Positions 1 through 9,886 are shown, counted from the first letter of the stretch. The stretch: DNA of 64,000 bases from Symploca sp. SIO3C6 (GCA_010692425.1 JAAHHJ010000004.1:123680-187679); one strand, 5' to 3'. Notes: a model not told the origin generated them from the sequence alone. A program made the numbers and translations.

Positions 1-165
1 GCCAGTGATTGGGCAACTCAAGCTAAGCTCAACCCCACAGTTAAGACCAAACTGGAAAATTTGAGACAGTACTTAAATAATGCTACAGCCCAAAGTATTT
101 TAGGTGAACCTGCCCTCAAGGTGATTAACTGGGCTAGGGAATTATCAGGTATACTACTGAGATGA
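1..165 (+). CDS. C-terminal end of a truncated hypothetical protein (runs off the left edge)
   Basis: Open frame from base 1 (ASDWATQAKLNPTVKTKLENLRQYLNNATAQSILGEPALKVINWARELSGILLR*) to TGA at 163-165. Confidence 0.6.
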   Translation, partial: ASDWATQAKLNPTVKTKLENLRQYLNNATAQSILGEPALKVINWARELSGILLR

Positions 166-441
166 GTTCATTTAAGCTGAGCAGTGTCTACCCTACGATT
201 AGTGACAACAGTGCAAGCTAAGTGAGTGCAACCTTGATAAAAGTTTCTGCTTTAGGCAGAGTGTGGAGTGTTAGATAACTTCGAGCGATTTCATAATTGT
301 TTACATAGTTAAGTTAATTTATGTCTGACTACTTATAAGTTTAAATTTGTTTACAAATTACATAACTTGACTGAAAAAAGTTACAATTTCTCTACTTAAC
401 CCAATGCAGCAACTGTTTTAACCTTATTGCACAGGCTTTTT

Positions 442-945
442 ATGGATATTGATGAACTTAAGTTGCGTTATCTGGCAGGAGAAAGAGATTTTCATGAGGT
501 CAATTTGAGCGGAGCTAATTTGCACAAAGCCTACTTAGCAGAAGCCAACTTCAGCAGAGCTAATCTGCACAATGCTAACCTCAGTGAAGCTAATCTGACT
601 GGTGCAAATTTTTATAAAGCTAACTTGACGAAAGCAGATTTGCATAAAACAATTCTAAATGAAGCGATTCTTAATGGAGCCAATCTCCACAGAGCTAATC
701 TCCACAGAGCCAATCTGATTAAGGCAGACCTCTATGAAGCTAACTTGAAAGGGGCTATCCTCAAGCATACTTTCTTAAATGGTGCTAATCTGCGCAGAAC
801 CAAATTAGATCGAGCACATTTGAGTTGGGCTAATCTTCGCAAAGCTGATTTGAATCTCGCACATATTCGTGGTTCAGACCTTAATGGTGCTAAGTTCTGT
901 GATACTATCATGCCTGACGGTAGCATCAGAAACGAAGATTGTTAA
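442..945 (+). CDS. pentapeptide repeat protein
   Basis: Repeated A(N/D)LxxA pentapeptides; ATG at 442 preferred over the TTG at 427. Confidence 0.9.
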   Translation: MDIDELKLRYLAGERDFHEVNLSGANLHKAYLAEANFSRANLHNANLSEANLTGANFYKANLTKADLHKTILNEAILNGANLHRANLHRANLIKADLYEANLKGAILKHTFLNGANLRRTKLDRAHLSWANLRKADLNLAHIRGSDLNGAKFCDTIMPDGSIRNEDC

Positions 946-1170
946 GCAATAACGCACCCATTAGGTGACTCAGAACTTTTCTGTTAGTGAAAAGGCTGGG
1001 AGCTAATTGCTAGTCGCAAAACAACTACCAAAACCTCCCGAAAACTTTACAAGTCTTAACCTTCATTTGTGGGCATAAACAGCAGGAAAACAGCTTAGTA
1101 CAATCCTTTGAATGGACATTGTTTTTAGTACTTAACAAAAATCTTGATCATGCACAAAATAGCTGCAACA

Positions 1171-1212
1171 GTGGGGGTGGACTTAGATGTTAAGTGCTTT
1201 GCTACTTTGTTG
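1171..1212 (+). pseudogene. possible relic of a TnpB (IS200/IS605 OrfB) RuvC-I motif
   Basis: VGVDLDVKCFAT resembles the VGIDxGxKxFAT motif of TnpB; no flanking intact ORF. Confidence 0.3.
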
Positions 1213-1336
1213 TTCATGGCTCATGGTTCATAGTTCATGGCAATAATCTCGATAGGTGTTGACGTTGCCCAATTCGACTTGCTATGGTGGTGGCATTGAA
1301 GGAATTAAGACAATAATCTCTAAGCGCACCCCAAAG

Positions 1337-1393
1337 ATGTTCAGTAGCAGTTATTATTTTTACTTTTGGTTTAGGGAGGTTCACCGGTGGTGA
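1337..1393 (+). CDS. putative aromatic leader peptide 1 (18 aa): MFSSSYYFYFWFREVHRW
   Basis: ATG 1337, TGA 1391-1393; YYFYFWF run; directly followed by a terminator upstream of DAHP synthase. Confidence 0.72.
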   Translation: MFSSSYYFYFWFREVHRW

Positions 1394-1425
1394 AGAGAGT
1401 TCCCAATGGAACCCCCCGGTGGACC
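1378..1425 (+). promoter_or_regulatory. putative antiterminator 1
   Basis: ggttcaccgg (1378-1387) pairs with ccggtggacc (1416-1425), 10 bp with one G.U; encloses a gttcc/ggaac hairpin (1399-1412); covers the 5' arm of the terminator at 1422. Confidence 0.6.
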
Positions 1426-1456
1426 GCAGAATAAAATCTGCGGTCTTTTGTTTTTT
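1422..1456 (+). terminator. intrinsic terminator 1 of the leader
   Basis: 9-bp perfect stem gaccgcaga/tctgcggtc, loop ataaaa, followed by ttttgttttttc. Confidence 0.8.
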
Positions 1457-1480
1457 CAAGAAACTAAGTGATAGAAGCAA

Positions 1481-1549
1481 ATGATGACAATCTACTTTGG
1501 CAGTTGGTTTTACGGTTTTTATTTTTGGCCCAGATCTAGTTCCGGGTAG
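1481..1549 (+). CDS. putative aromatic leader peptide 2 (22 aa): MMTIYFGSWFYGFYFWPRSSSG
   Basis: ATG 1481, TAG 1547-1549; 9 of 22 residues are Phe/Tyr/Trp; stop codon overlaps the 5' arm of antiterminator 2. Confidence 0.78.
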   Translation: MMTIYFGSWFYGFYFWPRSSSG

Positions 1550-1581
1550 GTAAAGTCACGTCTTTTCGCTATCACCCGGAA
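1540..1581 (+). promoter_or_regulatory. putative antiterminator 2
   Basis: ttccgggt (1540-1547) is perfectly complementary to acccggaa (1574-1581), mutually exclusive with the terminator at 1574-1604. Confidence 0.65.
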
Positions 1582-1604
1582 CCCATAGGGAACCGGGTTT
1601 TTTT
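1574..1604 (+). terminator. intrinsic terminator 2 of the leader, 30 nt upstream of the DAHP synthase ATG
   Basis: acccgg-aa-ccc-ata-ggg-aa-ccgggt hairpin followed by a run of 7 T. Confidence 0.8.
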
Positions 1605-1634
1605 GTACACATTCTAGAGCAGGAATTTTGACCA

Positions 1635-2501
1635 ATGTTAAATGCTAAACTTGCAGTTGCTAATAGTTCTGAGCAGCAGACAGTTATTCAACTCTCACCA
1701 GCAGTAGCCTTCGGTGGCAAAGAATTAGTAATTATTGGAGGCCCCTGTACTGTCGAAAGTCAGCAGCAAATGGAAACAGTTGCCACTATGCTAAAAGCTT
1801 CACCAGTTCAAGTCTTGCGGGGAGGGGTTTACAAACCACGCACCTCTCCCTATTCTTTCCAAGGTTTAGGAATTGAAGGCATCGAGATTTTGTCGCAAGT
1901 GCGATCGCGCTATAAAATTCCAGTGGTAACTGAGGTAATGTCGATTGCTCAAATTGAATCTCTTGCTGCCAGTGTTGATATGCTTCAGGTGGGCAGTAGA
2001 AACATGCAGAACTTTGATTTACTCAAAGCTTTAGGTAAGGTGAAAAAGCCAGTACTGCTGAAACGGGGACTTGCTGCCACAATTGAAGAGTTCGTGATGG
2101 CAGCAGAATATATCCTCAGTTATGGTAACTCTCAGGTAGTTTTATGTGAACGGGGTATCCGCAGTTTCGATAACTATACTCGTAATGTGCTGGATTTAGG
2201 AGCAGTAGCAGCGCTTAAGCAGATAACTCATTTGCCAGTAATCGTAGACCCTTCCCATGCTGTCGGCAAGCGGGAATTAGTAGCACCCCTGGCAAAAGCT
2301 GCCGTTGCTGCTGGGGCAGATGGACTAATTATAGAATGTCATCCGGAGCCGGAAAAATCTGTTTCAGATGCTCGTCAGGCCCTTTCTCTGGAAGATATGG
2401 TGAAGTTAGTGGATAGTTTGCGTCCTTTGGCAGCAGTTGTTGGGCGTAAAATTGCTAGCGGTGTTAGTCTTTGGCAGTTAGCTGGCACAGGGGTATGCTA
2501 A
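1635..2501 (+). CDS. aroF: 3-deoxy-7-phosphoheptulonate (DAHP) synthase
   Basis: [11 protein letters not shown], [46 protein letters not shown] motifs of the AroA-Ibeta/KDO8PS-like family. Confidence 0.93.
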   Translation: MLNAKLAVANSSEQQTVIQLSPAVAFGGKELVIIGGPCTVESQQQMETVATMLKASPVQVLRGGVYKPRTSPYSFQGLGIEGIEILSQVRSRYKIPVVTEVMSIAQIESLAASVDMLQVGSRNMQNFDLLKALGKVKKPVLLKRGLAATIEEFVMAAEYILSYGNSQVVLCERGIRSFDNYTRNVLDLGAVAALKQITHLPVIVDPSHAVGKRELVAPLAKAAVAAGADGLIIECHPEPEKSVSDARQALSLEDMVKLVDSLRPLAAVVGRKIASGVSLWQLAGTGVC

Positions 2502-2555
2502 AAAAGAGGTGGGGGAAAGGAGCAATTTAGTTGGTGACTTTATTCGACTCCTTCT

Positions 2556-3050
2556 TCAACAGCCAGAGTCAATCTGAGCAGATTCAGCTTTTATTTTTAA
2601 CTGCGCTGCCATGATTTCTAGTTGTTCCTTTTCCTGCTTCAATTTATCTTCAAGGGTTTGAATTTGTTCGCGCCTTGCCTCCATTTCTAGATGACGGCGC
2701 GTCAAATCCTGACTTTGTAGCGTTAACTCTTGCCGCCACTGTTCAGTTCTTTCTGCTTCTTGCTGTAAAAAGCTTGGAGAAACTCCAATAGTAAGATACT
2801 CTTTAACTACATCTAATACCCAATCTTTAACATTTTCAAGATTGAGTATCTTGCGGTCATCTGAAATCTCTGCCAGAACTAACGAATCCGCAACCAGAGA
2901 TTCGGTGTTATCAAGGGGGATTCTCTCTGGTTCAATTACCGCCCAGCAATGCTCAGATTGTTGAATAGCTAACAATCTTAGTTCTAATGCCTGCACGTTT
3001 TTTTCATTCCGCACACTTTCATTTAGTTTAACTTGAGCCAGGTATAGCAT
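2556..3050 (-). CDS. hypothetical protein with C-terminal coiled coil
   Basis: ORF with coding-like composition; heptad-rich C-terminus. Confidence 0.6.
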   Translation of the reverse strand: MLYLAQVKLNESVRNEKNVQALELRLLAIQQSEHCWAVIEPERIPLDNTESLVADSLVLAEISDDRKILNLENVKDWVLDVVKEYLTIGVSPSFLQQEAERTEQWRQELTLQSQDLTRRHLEMEARREQIQTLEDKLKQEKEQLEIMAAQLKIKAESAQIDSGC

Positions 3051-3170
3051 TGCCTGTAAGTTGTTATTTATTAAGTGTTTAAGCTAATGCACATATAATT
3101 TGCATACTATGCTAATAGATTAAAAATGGTCAATGATGCACCCCTGCTCCTAGAGCCTTCTCCACCAACT

Positions 3171-6100
3171 CTACAATCTCTTGAGACGATCGCGCAAAAT
3201 TTCTGCTTGCTTTTGAGCCTCTGTCAATTTCTCTTTCGCCTCCTGCACTACTGCTTCTGGTGCTTTACTCACAAAGTTTTCATTACTCAGACGCCCTGAA
3301 AGGGCTTTAATTTCCCCTTCCACCTTGCCTAAGTTCTTTTCTAACTTAGCGCACAGAGCATCTACATCCACAACGCCAGCTAGGGGAATCAACACTTGCA
3401 CAGTGCCGACAACACCCACCATAGTTGTCTGCGGTTGGGTTTCTAAGGCTGGAGTAATAGTCAATGTCTCTACCTTAGCTAAGTCTTGAATGTAAGATTT
3501 ACCGGCTTCAAGAATTTGATGTTCTTCACTGCTACTAGTTTCCAGGATAGCCTCTACCTTTACTCCTGGTTTAATATCTGCCTCTGCCCGCAAGTTACGG
3601 ATAGTACGAATTGTACCAATCAGCAACTCGAATTGTTGCTCTAGTTCTGGATCTATTGGGATCTTATTAACTTCTGGTTGGGATTGCTCTAATGATTCGT
3701 TGTCTGTTAATTCTGGTTCTGGAGTAGGTACTACAGGCTCAATGCTAGTTAATTGTGGTTCTGTTTCTGGTTCTGGAGTAGGTACTACAGGCTCAATGCT
3801 AGTTAATTGTGGTTCTGGAGTGGGTTCTACAGGTTGAGTATAATCTATCTTGCCTAGGGTCTGTTCTTTCAGCAATCGAGTTGAGGCTGCTAACTGTTGA
3901 CGATTCTTAGCTAGGAGTAAATGACGGCTACCAAACCAAATCGTGTATCCAAAACCAATTAGTTTAAAGACATCGGGTAAGACGGGGATGTTGTTGATAG
4001 CACCAATGGCAGCTAGCACTACTTTGACGATAATTATTGCTCCTAGCAGGAAAACAACTACACTCAGTGCTTTTTGGTTTTGCTCAAAGAATTTGCTGAC
4101 ACTATCGGGTAATTCAGATAAAAATCTAGCAGCAAGCTCCCCAATTTTCTGAGCCTGAGTTAAATATTGGTTGCTTACAGGTTTTTGCTCAGTGGTATCT
4201 TGATTACTAATACTGCTTGCTTCAGTTTCAAGGGGAGATTGAGATACTTCTGATGGGGAGGGAGTAGTAATTAAGGATTGGGTAGTAGAAGATTCTTGCT
4301 CTTTCTCAAGAGGAGATTCGAGTATAGTTTCACCAGGCTCTGTTTCCGCAGGAGCTGGTTGAATAAATTCAGAGATTTCTGGAATTTCTGGATAAGCCTG
4401 TAGTGCTAAAAATTCTTTAGGTTGAGGTAAGGAAGAATTATCATTATCATCGTTACTAGCACTACTCGATAGTTGCTCATTACTAAAACTTCGCCCATGC
4501 AACATCTGCCAAAGTTCTTCTGTGATGTGAGGCATGAAGGGATGAAGCAATTTAAGAGAACCTTCGAGTATGTAGGCAAGGGTTTGCTGTGCCAGTAATC
4601 TTGAGGGGGAAGTTTCTTCCTCACGCAGCCTAGATTTTACTAATTCAATATACCAATCGCAGAAATCACCCCAGATAAATTCATAAATACCCTTGGCTGC
4701 CTCTCCCATGCCATAGTTATTGAGGTATTCACTATTTTGCAGAGTTAATTGATGAAAGCGTGATAAGATCCAGCGATCGCTTAATTCTAATCCTACCCAA
4801 CCCTTAGTAAAGGGAGAACCTAACTGTTGGGGTGTTTTGCCATCTAGATTCATCATTACGAATCTAGAAGCATTCCAGAGTTTATTGGCAAAGTTGCGTG
4901 AAGCCTCTACCGAGAGTGACTCATCAGTTTTGCGGTCATACTCGAGGCGAATATCTTGACCAGCCCCTACCACTTCTCGAATTAAAGTATAGCGTAAGGC
5001 ATCAGTACCGTATTTATCGATTAGGATCAGTGGGTCAATACCATTATTTGCCGACTTCGACATCTTCTTCTTGTTTTCATCCCTAACTAAGCCATGGATG
5101 TAAACAGTTTTAAAAGGCATTTGACCTGTGAAATGTCCTGCCATCATTGTCATTCTGGCAACCCAGAAGAAAATGATATCAAAGCCTGTAACTAAAGTTG
5201 TGGTAGGATAATAAGTCTTTAAGTCTGCAGTTTCTTCTGGCCAGCCCATAGTGGAGAAGGGCCATAATCCTGAAGAAAACCAAGTATCTAGGACATCATT
5301 GTCTCGCTCTAACTTGACATCTTCTCCAAATTGTGACGTCGCCTTCTCCGTTGCCTCTTCCTCACTACTAGCAACTACAAAAGGCGTTTCATCAGTAATT
5401 TCGCCACCAGTTTCACTAACTGCATACCAGGCAGGAATTTGATGTCCCCACCACAGCTGACGGGAGATACACCAATCTCTTAACCTTGCTAGCCAATCGC
5501 GGTAGACTTTAGTCCAGCGTTCTGGTACAAATACTGGTGAATCCTGTTGATCTAAGAAATTAAGGGCGCGTTCAGCTAAGGAGCTAATTTTTACAAACCA
5601 TTGAGTTGAAATTAGAGGCTCCACTGGAACCTTACCGCGATCGCTATAGGGTACTGTATGCTTATAGTCCTCAATTTTGACCAGAGAACCTAAGGTTTCC
5701 AGCTCCTTAATTACATTCTTACGGGCTTCAAATCTATCTTGTCCTTGGAACTTACCCGCATTTTCATTTAAAGTCCCATCCTTATTCAGGATATTTATAA
5801 AGGGCAGATTGTGGCGTTTGCCCATCTCAAAGTCATTAGGATCGTGGGCTGGTGTCACCTTAACACAGCCAGTCCCAAATTCAGTATCTACTAACTCATC
5901 AGCAATAATCGGAATTTCACGCCCGACAATGGGCAATTTTACCGTCTTACCAATTAATTTCTGATAGCGCTTATCTTCAGGATTGACAGCAACTGCAGTA
6001 TCCCCCAACATAGTTTCTGGACGAGTTGTCGCCACTTCCAGATAACCCTTACCCTTACTAAGGGGATAGCGAAAGTGCCACAGATGCCCATCAACCTCCT

Positions 6101-6689
6101 TATTTTCTACCTCCAAATCTGAGATAGCCGATTGAGAAGCTGGACACCAATTCACCATATAATTACCACGGTAAATTAGTCCTTCTTCGTAGAGTTGGAC
6201 AAAGGCCTTAAGTACAGCTTTGGATAAGCCTTCATCCATGGTAAAGCGTTCTCTTGACCAATCAGCCGAGACTCCTAAACGCCGCAGTTGATTAACAATT
6301 CTCCCCTCAGAATCTGCTTTCCACTGCCATGCCCTCTCTAGAAACTTTTCCCTACCCAAGTCATAGCGAGTTTTACCTTCTGCCTGTAGCTGCCGATCAA
6401 GAATAGCTTGCACGCCGATGCTAGCATGGTCAGTTCCCGGCAACCAAAGGGTATTGCGCCCCTGCATACGGTGATAGCGCACGAGAGTATCAATGAGTGC
6501 GCTCTCGAAGGCATGCCCCATGTGTAAGCTCCCAGTAACGTTAGGGGGCGGAATCACAATGCAATAGGGTTCGCCTTCGTGATTGGGATCAGCTTTGAAG
6601 ACTTGATTTTCTTCCCAGTAATGCTGCCACTTGGCTTCTGTGGTTTTGGGTTCGTATTTGCTTGCCAGGGCGGGATTAGTTGTACTCAT
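3171..6689 (-). CDS. valS: valyl-tRNA synthetase with inserted CAAD membrane domain
   Basis: [15 protein letters not shown] and KMSKS signatures; two-TM segment ([22 protein letters not shown] ... [13 protein letters not shown]) between the catalytic core and C-terminal coiled coil. Confidence 0.96.
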   Translation of the reverse strand: MSTTNPALASKYEPKTTEAKWQHYWEENQVFKADPNHEGEPYCIVIPPPNVTGSLHMGHAFESALIDTLVRYHRMQGRNTLWLPGTDHASIGVQAILDRQLQAEGKTRYDLGREKFLERAWQWKADSEGRIVNQLRRLGVSADWSRERFTMDEGLSKAVLKAFVQLYEEGLIYRGNYMVNWCPASQSAISDLEVENKEVDGHLWHFRYPLSKGKGYLEVATTRPETMLGDTAVAVNPEDKRYQKLIGKTVKLPIVGREIPIIADELVDTEFGTGCVKVTPAHDPNDFEMGKRHNLPFINILNKDGTLNENAGKFQGQDRFEARKNVIKELETLGSLVKIEDYKHTVPYSDRGKVPVEPLISTQWFVKISSLAERALNFLDQQDSPVFVPERWTKVYRDWLARLRDWCISRQLWWGHQIPAWYAVSETGGEITDETPFVVASSEEEATEKATSQFGEDVKLERDNDVLDTWFSSGLWPFSTMGWPEETADLKTYYPTTTLVTGFDIIFFWVARMTMMAGHFTGQMPFKTVYIHGLVRDENKKKMSKSANNGIDPLILIDKYGTDALRYTLIREVVGAGQDIRLEYDRKTDESLSVEASRNFANKLWNASRFVMMNLDGKTPQQLGSPFTKGWVGLELSDRWILSRFHQLTLQNSEYLNNYGMGEAAKGIYEFIWGDFCDWYIELVKSRLREEETSPSRLLAQQTLAYILEGSLKLLHPFMPHITEELWQMLHGRSFSNEQLSSSASNDDNDNSSLPQPKEFLALQAYPEIPEISEFIQPAPAETEPGETILESPLEKEQESSTTQSLITTPSPSEVSQSPLETEASSISNQDTTEQKPVSNQYLTQAQKIGELAARFLSELPDSVSKFFEQNQKALSVVVFLLGAIIIVKVVLAAIGAINNIPVLPDVFKLIGFGYTIWFGSRHLLLAKNRQQLAASTRLLKEQTLGKIDYTQPVEPTPEPQLTSIEPVVPTPEPETEPQLTSIEPVVPTPEPELTDNESLEQSQPEVNKIPIDPELEQQFELLIGTIRTIRNLRAEADIKPGVKVEAILETSSSEEHQILEAGKSYIQDLAKVETLTITPALETQPQTTMVGVVGTVQVLIPLAGVVDVDALCAKLEKNLGKVEGEIKALSGRLSNENFVSKAPEAVVQEAKEKLTEAQKQAEILRDRLKRL
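3715..3835. repeat. intragenic tandem duplication in the valS linker
   Basis: ggttctggagtaggtactacaggctcaatgctagttaattgt present twice; encodes repeated [14 protein letters not shown]. Confidence 0.8.
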
Positions 6690-6732
6690 GCCGGGAATAC
6701 TAAGGGGAAGTTCAACTTACATTTTGCCATAC

Positions 6733-6784
6733 GGGGAGGGGGAGAGGGGGAGAGGGGGAGATGGGGAGATGGGGAGATGGGGAA
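6733..6784. repeat. octamer tandem repeat (GGGGAGAT/GGGGGAGA)
   Basis: period-8 polypurine array. Confidence 0.9.
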
Positions 6785-6840
6785 ATTTAAGTCTTGTTTT
6801 AATGTCACAAGGTTTTTTGGTTCTTTTTTGGAGATTTCTA

Positions 6841-7239
6841 ATGTGTCGTAAGCTTATAAAAACTCACCACAACCTGGAGGTTTATCAACTTGCTTTTAGT
6901 GCCGCTATGCAAATTTTTGTTGAGTCAAAGCAATTTCCGGTTGAGGAACGCTATTCTCTTACTGACCAGATTCGTAGATCCTCTCGCTCAGTTTGTGCTA
7001 ACTTAGCGGAAGCTTGGAGGAAACGCCGTTATGAAGCTGCTTTTATCGCTAAGTTAAGTGATTCGGAAGCTGAAGCAGCAGAGACACAAACCTGGCTCGA
7101 ATTTGCAGTCAAATGTAATTATTTAAATCCTGAAACTGCCAGAGCTCTCTATCGAACCTACAATCAAATTCTGGGAGCACTAGTCAACATGATCAATAAC
7201 CCCTCTAATTGGCTTTTACCCTCCTCAAAACAGCGCTAA
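6841..7239 (+). CDS. four helix bundle protein (S23/IVP-like)
   Basis: HHNLEVYQLAF...LTDQIRRSSRSVCANLAEAWRKRRY...; upstream part of the 202-aa ORF is repeat-derived, so ATG at 6841 chosen. Confidence 0.85.
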   Translation: MCRKLIKTHHNLEVYQLAFSAAMQIFVESKQFPVEERYSLTDQIRRSSRSVCANLAEAWRKRRYEAAFIAKLSDSEAEAAETQTWLEFAVKCNYLNPETARALYRTYNQILGALVNMINNPSNWLLPSSKQR

Positions 7240-7244
7240 ATCTT

Positions 7245-7309
7245 TCTCCCCATCTCCCCATCTCCCCATCTCCCCATCTCCCCATCTCCCCATCCCCCCA
7301 TCTCCCCCT
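7245..7309. repeat. octamer tandem repeat (CTCCCCAT), inverted relative to 6733-6784
   Basis: period-8 polypyrimidine array. Confidence 0.9.
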
Positions 7310-7389
7310 ATTTCTCTCCTCAAATCTAAATTGTTGCCATCTTGAGAGCTGAGCTATGCTGTGCAAATGATATTGCATTCCCAGGCAGT

Positions 7390-9432
7390 ATGAAAGCCAG
7401 TGAGGTTTTGAGGAAATATCAGCAGGGAGAAAGAGATTTTCGCCGCCTAAGTCTTAGAGGGCAATCTTTCAAAGGGAAAAACTTGGAAGGTGCAGACTTT
7501 AGTGAGGCTGATATCCGAGGGGCAAATTTTACTAACGCCTATCTCAAAGGTGCCAAATTCTGTGGTGCTAAAGCTGGCTTGCAGCGACGTTGGGCGATTT
7601 TCCTTGTCATTGTCTCGTGGCTGCTATCGGCATTGTCAGGTATTTTTTCAGTATGGACTGGTTTGTTTGTATCACTAATATTTTATGAGGATATTGAAAG
7701 CATCATTGCCGGTGTAATCTCCCTAATTGTACTTGTTGCCTTCTTGGTAGTCACTATTCGCAAAGGCTTAGCTAGAGGTTTCGGAGCTTCCGCTATTGCT
7801 GGAGCTGGAGCTGTTGCCGTAGCAGTCATTGGAGCTATTGCTGGAGCTATTGCAGGAGCTATCGCTGTCACTGGAGCTATTGCAGGAGCTATCGCTATCG
7901 CTATCACTATCGCAGGATCTTTCGCAGGAGCTATCGCTATCACTATCGCAGGATCTTTCGCAGGAGCTATCGCGCTGCTGGGTGCTTACATTGGTTGGCG
8001 CGGTTTAGCCGGAGATGAAAAACACGCCTGGTTACGCCCAATAGCGATTGCTTTTGCTGCTACAGGAGGCACTAGCTTTTATAGTGCGAATCTAACCGAT
8101 GCTGACTTCACCGCCGCCACACTCAAAAGTACCGACTTAAGAAAAGCTAACCTCACCCGTACCTGCTGGCAGGATACCAAAAAACTTGACCGTATTCGAC
8201 CAGGAGATAGTTATCTTGAGAATATCAAAGTACAGGAATTAGTAATTACCAAAGATGGGGAGAATAAAAATTTTGATCGTCTCCCCAACCTACAAGGTAT
8301 TAACTTACAGGGAGCTAACCTGGTAAGTGCTGATTTTACTGGTTCAGTACTCAAAGATGCAACTTTGCACAGGGCTAACCTCACCGATGCGATTTTAACT
8401 GAAACTAGCCTAATTGGAACTAATCTTGAGGATGCTAATCTCTCTAGAGCTAAGCTAGTTCAAACCAAACTCGACCAAGCAAATTTTACTGGAGCTACCC
8501 TCACTGGTGCCTTTATCGAAGATTGGGGCATTACCCCTGCAACCATACTAAATGGAGTGCAGTGTCAGTATATATATATGCATCTGCCCAGCAAAGATGA
8601 CCCTGACCCTTGCCGAAAACCTGATAATAAAAAAGAAGTCTTTAAAGATGGCGAATTTGCTGACTTTATTGCTCCTTTAGTTAAAACCCTAGACCTCTAT
8701 CATACCGATGGAGTTGACCCTCGTGCGGTTGCGATCGCTTTTCAGGATTTAGTCGAACAACACCCAGAAGCTGAAATCGAAATCATCTCTATGGAGAAGC
8801 GGGGCAAAAAGAAAGATAAATTTTTGCTCAGAGCTGAAACTACCAAAGATGCCAATCATTCAGAGTTCAGCCAAGAGTATTTCGACAAGTACACATATCT
8901 TCGTGCCTTACCTCCAGAAGCAGTAGAGCGACTTTTAGCAGAAAAAGATTATCAAATTCGCTGGCTTCAGGGACAAATTAGTTTTGCTATTAAAAAACCA
9001 AATATCCAAGCACATTCTTATCATCAACAGGGAGATAGTAATATGAATGAAAATAGTGGTATTAACACAGGCGGCGGTAATTACATTCACGGCAATTACA
9101 CCGAAAACACTGGTAGGGATCGAATCGGTACAGTAAAAGGAGATATCATCAACGCCGCCCAACCCAAAACTAACTTAGCCGAAGCCGCCGCCGAAATTGA
9201 ACAGTTACTCAAACAACTAGAAAACTCCTATCCCACTACCACCATCTCAGAGCAAATGATAGTGGCAGCAGAAGTAGTTAAACGCATCGAAAGCAATCCC
9301 AATTTGAAGAAGCGGGTAGTCTATGCCCTGAAAGAAGGAGGTTTAGCTGCCTTCGAGAAAGCCATTGATAACCCTGTAGGTGCTTTTGTTGTCGGAGCAA
9401 TCAAAGGTTGGCAGGAAGTGGAAACTGAGTGA
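7390..9432 (+). CDS. pentapeptide repeat protein with Gly/Ala/Ile-rich transmembrane insert and C-terminal conserved domain
   Basis: two A(D/N)LxxA blocks separated by a TM region with repeated GAIA units; C-terminal QGDSNMNENSGINTGGGNYIHGNY segment. Confidence 0.85.
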   Translation: MKASEVLRKYQQGERDFRRLSLRGQSFKGKNLEGADFSEADIRGANFTNAYLKGAKFCGAKAGLQRRWAIFLVIVSWLLSALSGIFSVWTGLFVSLIFYEDIESIIAGVISLIVLVAFLVVTIRKGLARGFGASAIAGAGAVAVAVIGAIAGAIAGAIAVTGAIAGAIAIAITIAGSFAGAIAITIAGSFAGAIALLGAYIGWRGLAGDEKHAWLRPIAIAFAATGGTSFYSANLTDADFTAATLKSTDLRKANLTRTCWQDTKKLDRIRPGDSYLENIKVQELVITKDGENKNFDRLPNLQGINLQGANLVSADFTGSVLKDATLHRANLTDAILTETSLIGTNLEDANLSRAKLVQTKLDQANFTGATLTGAFIEDWGITPATILNGVQCQYIYMHLPSKDDPDPCRKPDNKKEVFKDGEFADFIAPLVKTLDLYHTDGVDPRAVAIAFQDLVEQHPEAEIEIISMEKRGKKKDKFLLRAETTKDANHSEFSQEYFDKYTYLRALPPEAVERLLAEKDYQIRWLQGQISFAIKKPNIQAHSYHQQGDSNMNENSGINTGGGNYIHGNYTENTGRDRIGTVKGDIINAAQPKTNLAEAAAEIEQLLKQLENSYPTTTISEQMIVAAEVVKRIESNPNLKKRVVYALKEGGLAAFEKAIDNPVGAFVVGAIKGWQEVETE

Positions 9433-9477
9433 TAAGATTTACGTTCATTGCTCATTGTTCATTGTTCATTGTTCATT

Positions 9478-9622
9478 GTTCATCGTAATTAACAGAGGTG
9501 GGTTGGGTTGAGGAACGAAACCCAATCACAACTTAGATAATAGCCTTGCTCATCGTTCATTGTTCATTGTTCATCGTAATTAACAGAGGTAGGTTGGGTT
9601 GAGGAACGAAACCCAATCACAG
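9478..9622. repeat. direct repeat, two copies of tcatcgtaattaacagaggt(g/a)ggttgggttgaggaacgaaacccaatcaca
   Basis: copies at about 9480-9530 and 9571-9620. Confidence 0.85.
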
Positions 9623-9886
9623 CTGTGATATTAACTTGTCATATTCTGTGTGGGAACCTACCCAAAACCAAATCACTGTATCCCCATATAACTGTCCAAC
9701 TGCTCGATAGTTTTTGCTGACTCTAGCAGAATAAATGGGTAATTCTGGATGTACTTTTTTGAAGCGCAAACTCGGATGATTTGGGTTTTGTTTAAATTGG
9801 CGATAGGTTTCACGGGTTTGTTGTTTAACTTTTTCAGGTAAATTACCAAAAGCTTGGCGAAACTGGGAAGTGATGCGGGAATTCAC
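9617..9886 (-). CDS. RelE/ParE-type toxin-like protein
   Basis: 89 aa; SLRFKKVHPELPIYSARVSKNYRAVGQLYGDTVIWFWVGSHTEYDKL. Confidence 0.8.
   Translation of the reverse strand: MNSRITSQFRQAFGNLPEKVKQQTRETYRQFKQNPNHPSLRFKKVHPELPIYSARVSKNYRAVGQLYGDTVIWFWVGSHTEYDKLISQL

Noticed and set aside
1235-1480. 81-aa minus-strand ORF
   Set aside because: Antisense to the two aromatic leader ORFs and terminator 1; no family resemblance, explained by the leader structure
7683-7943. Minus-strand ORF (PAIAPAIAPVTAIAPAIAP...)
   Set aside because: Antisense of the GAIA repeat in the pentapeptide gene
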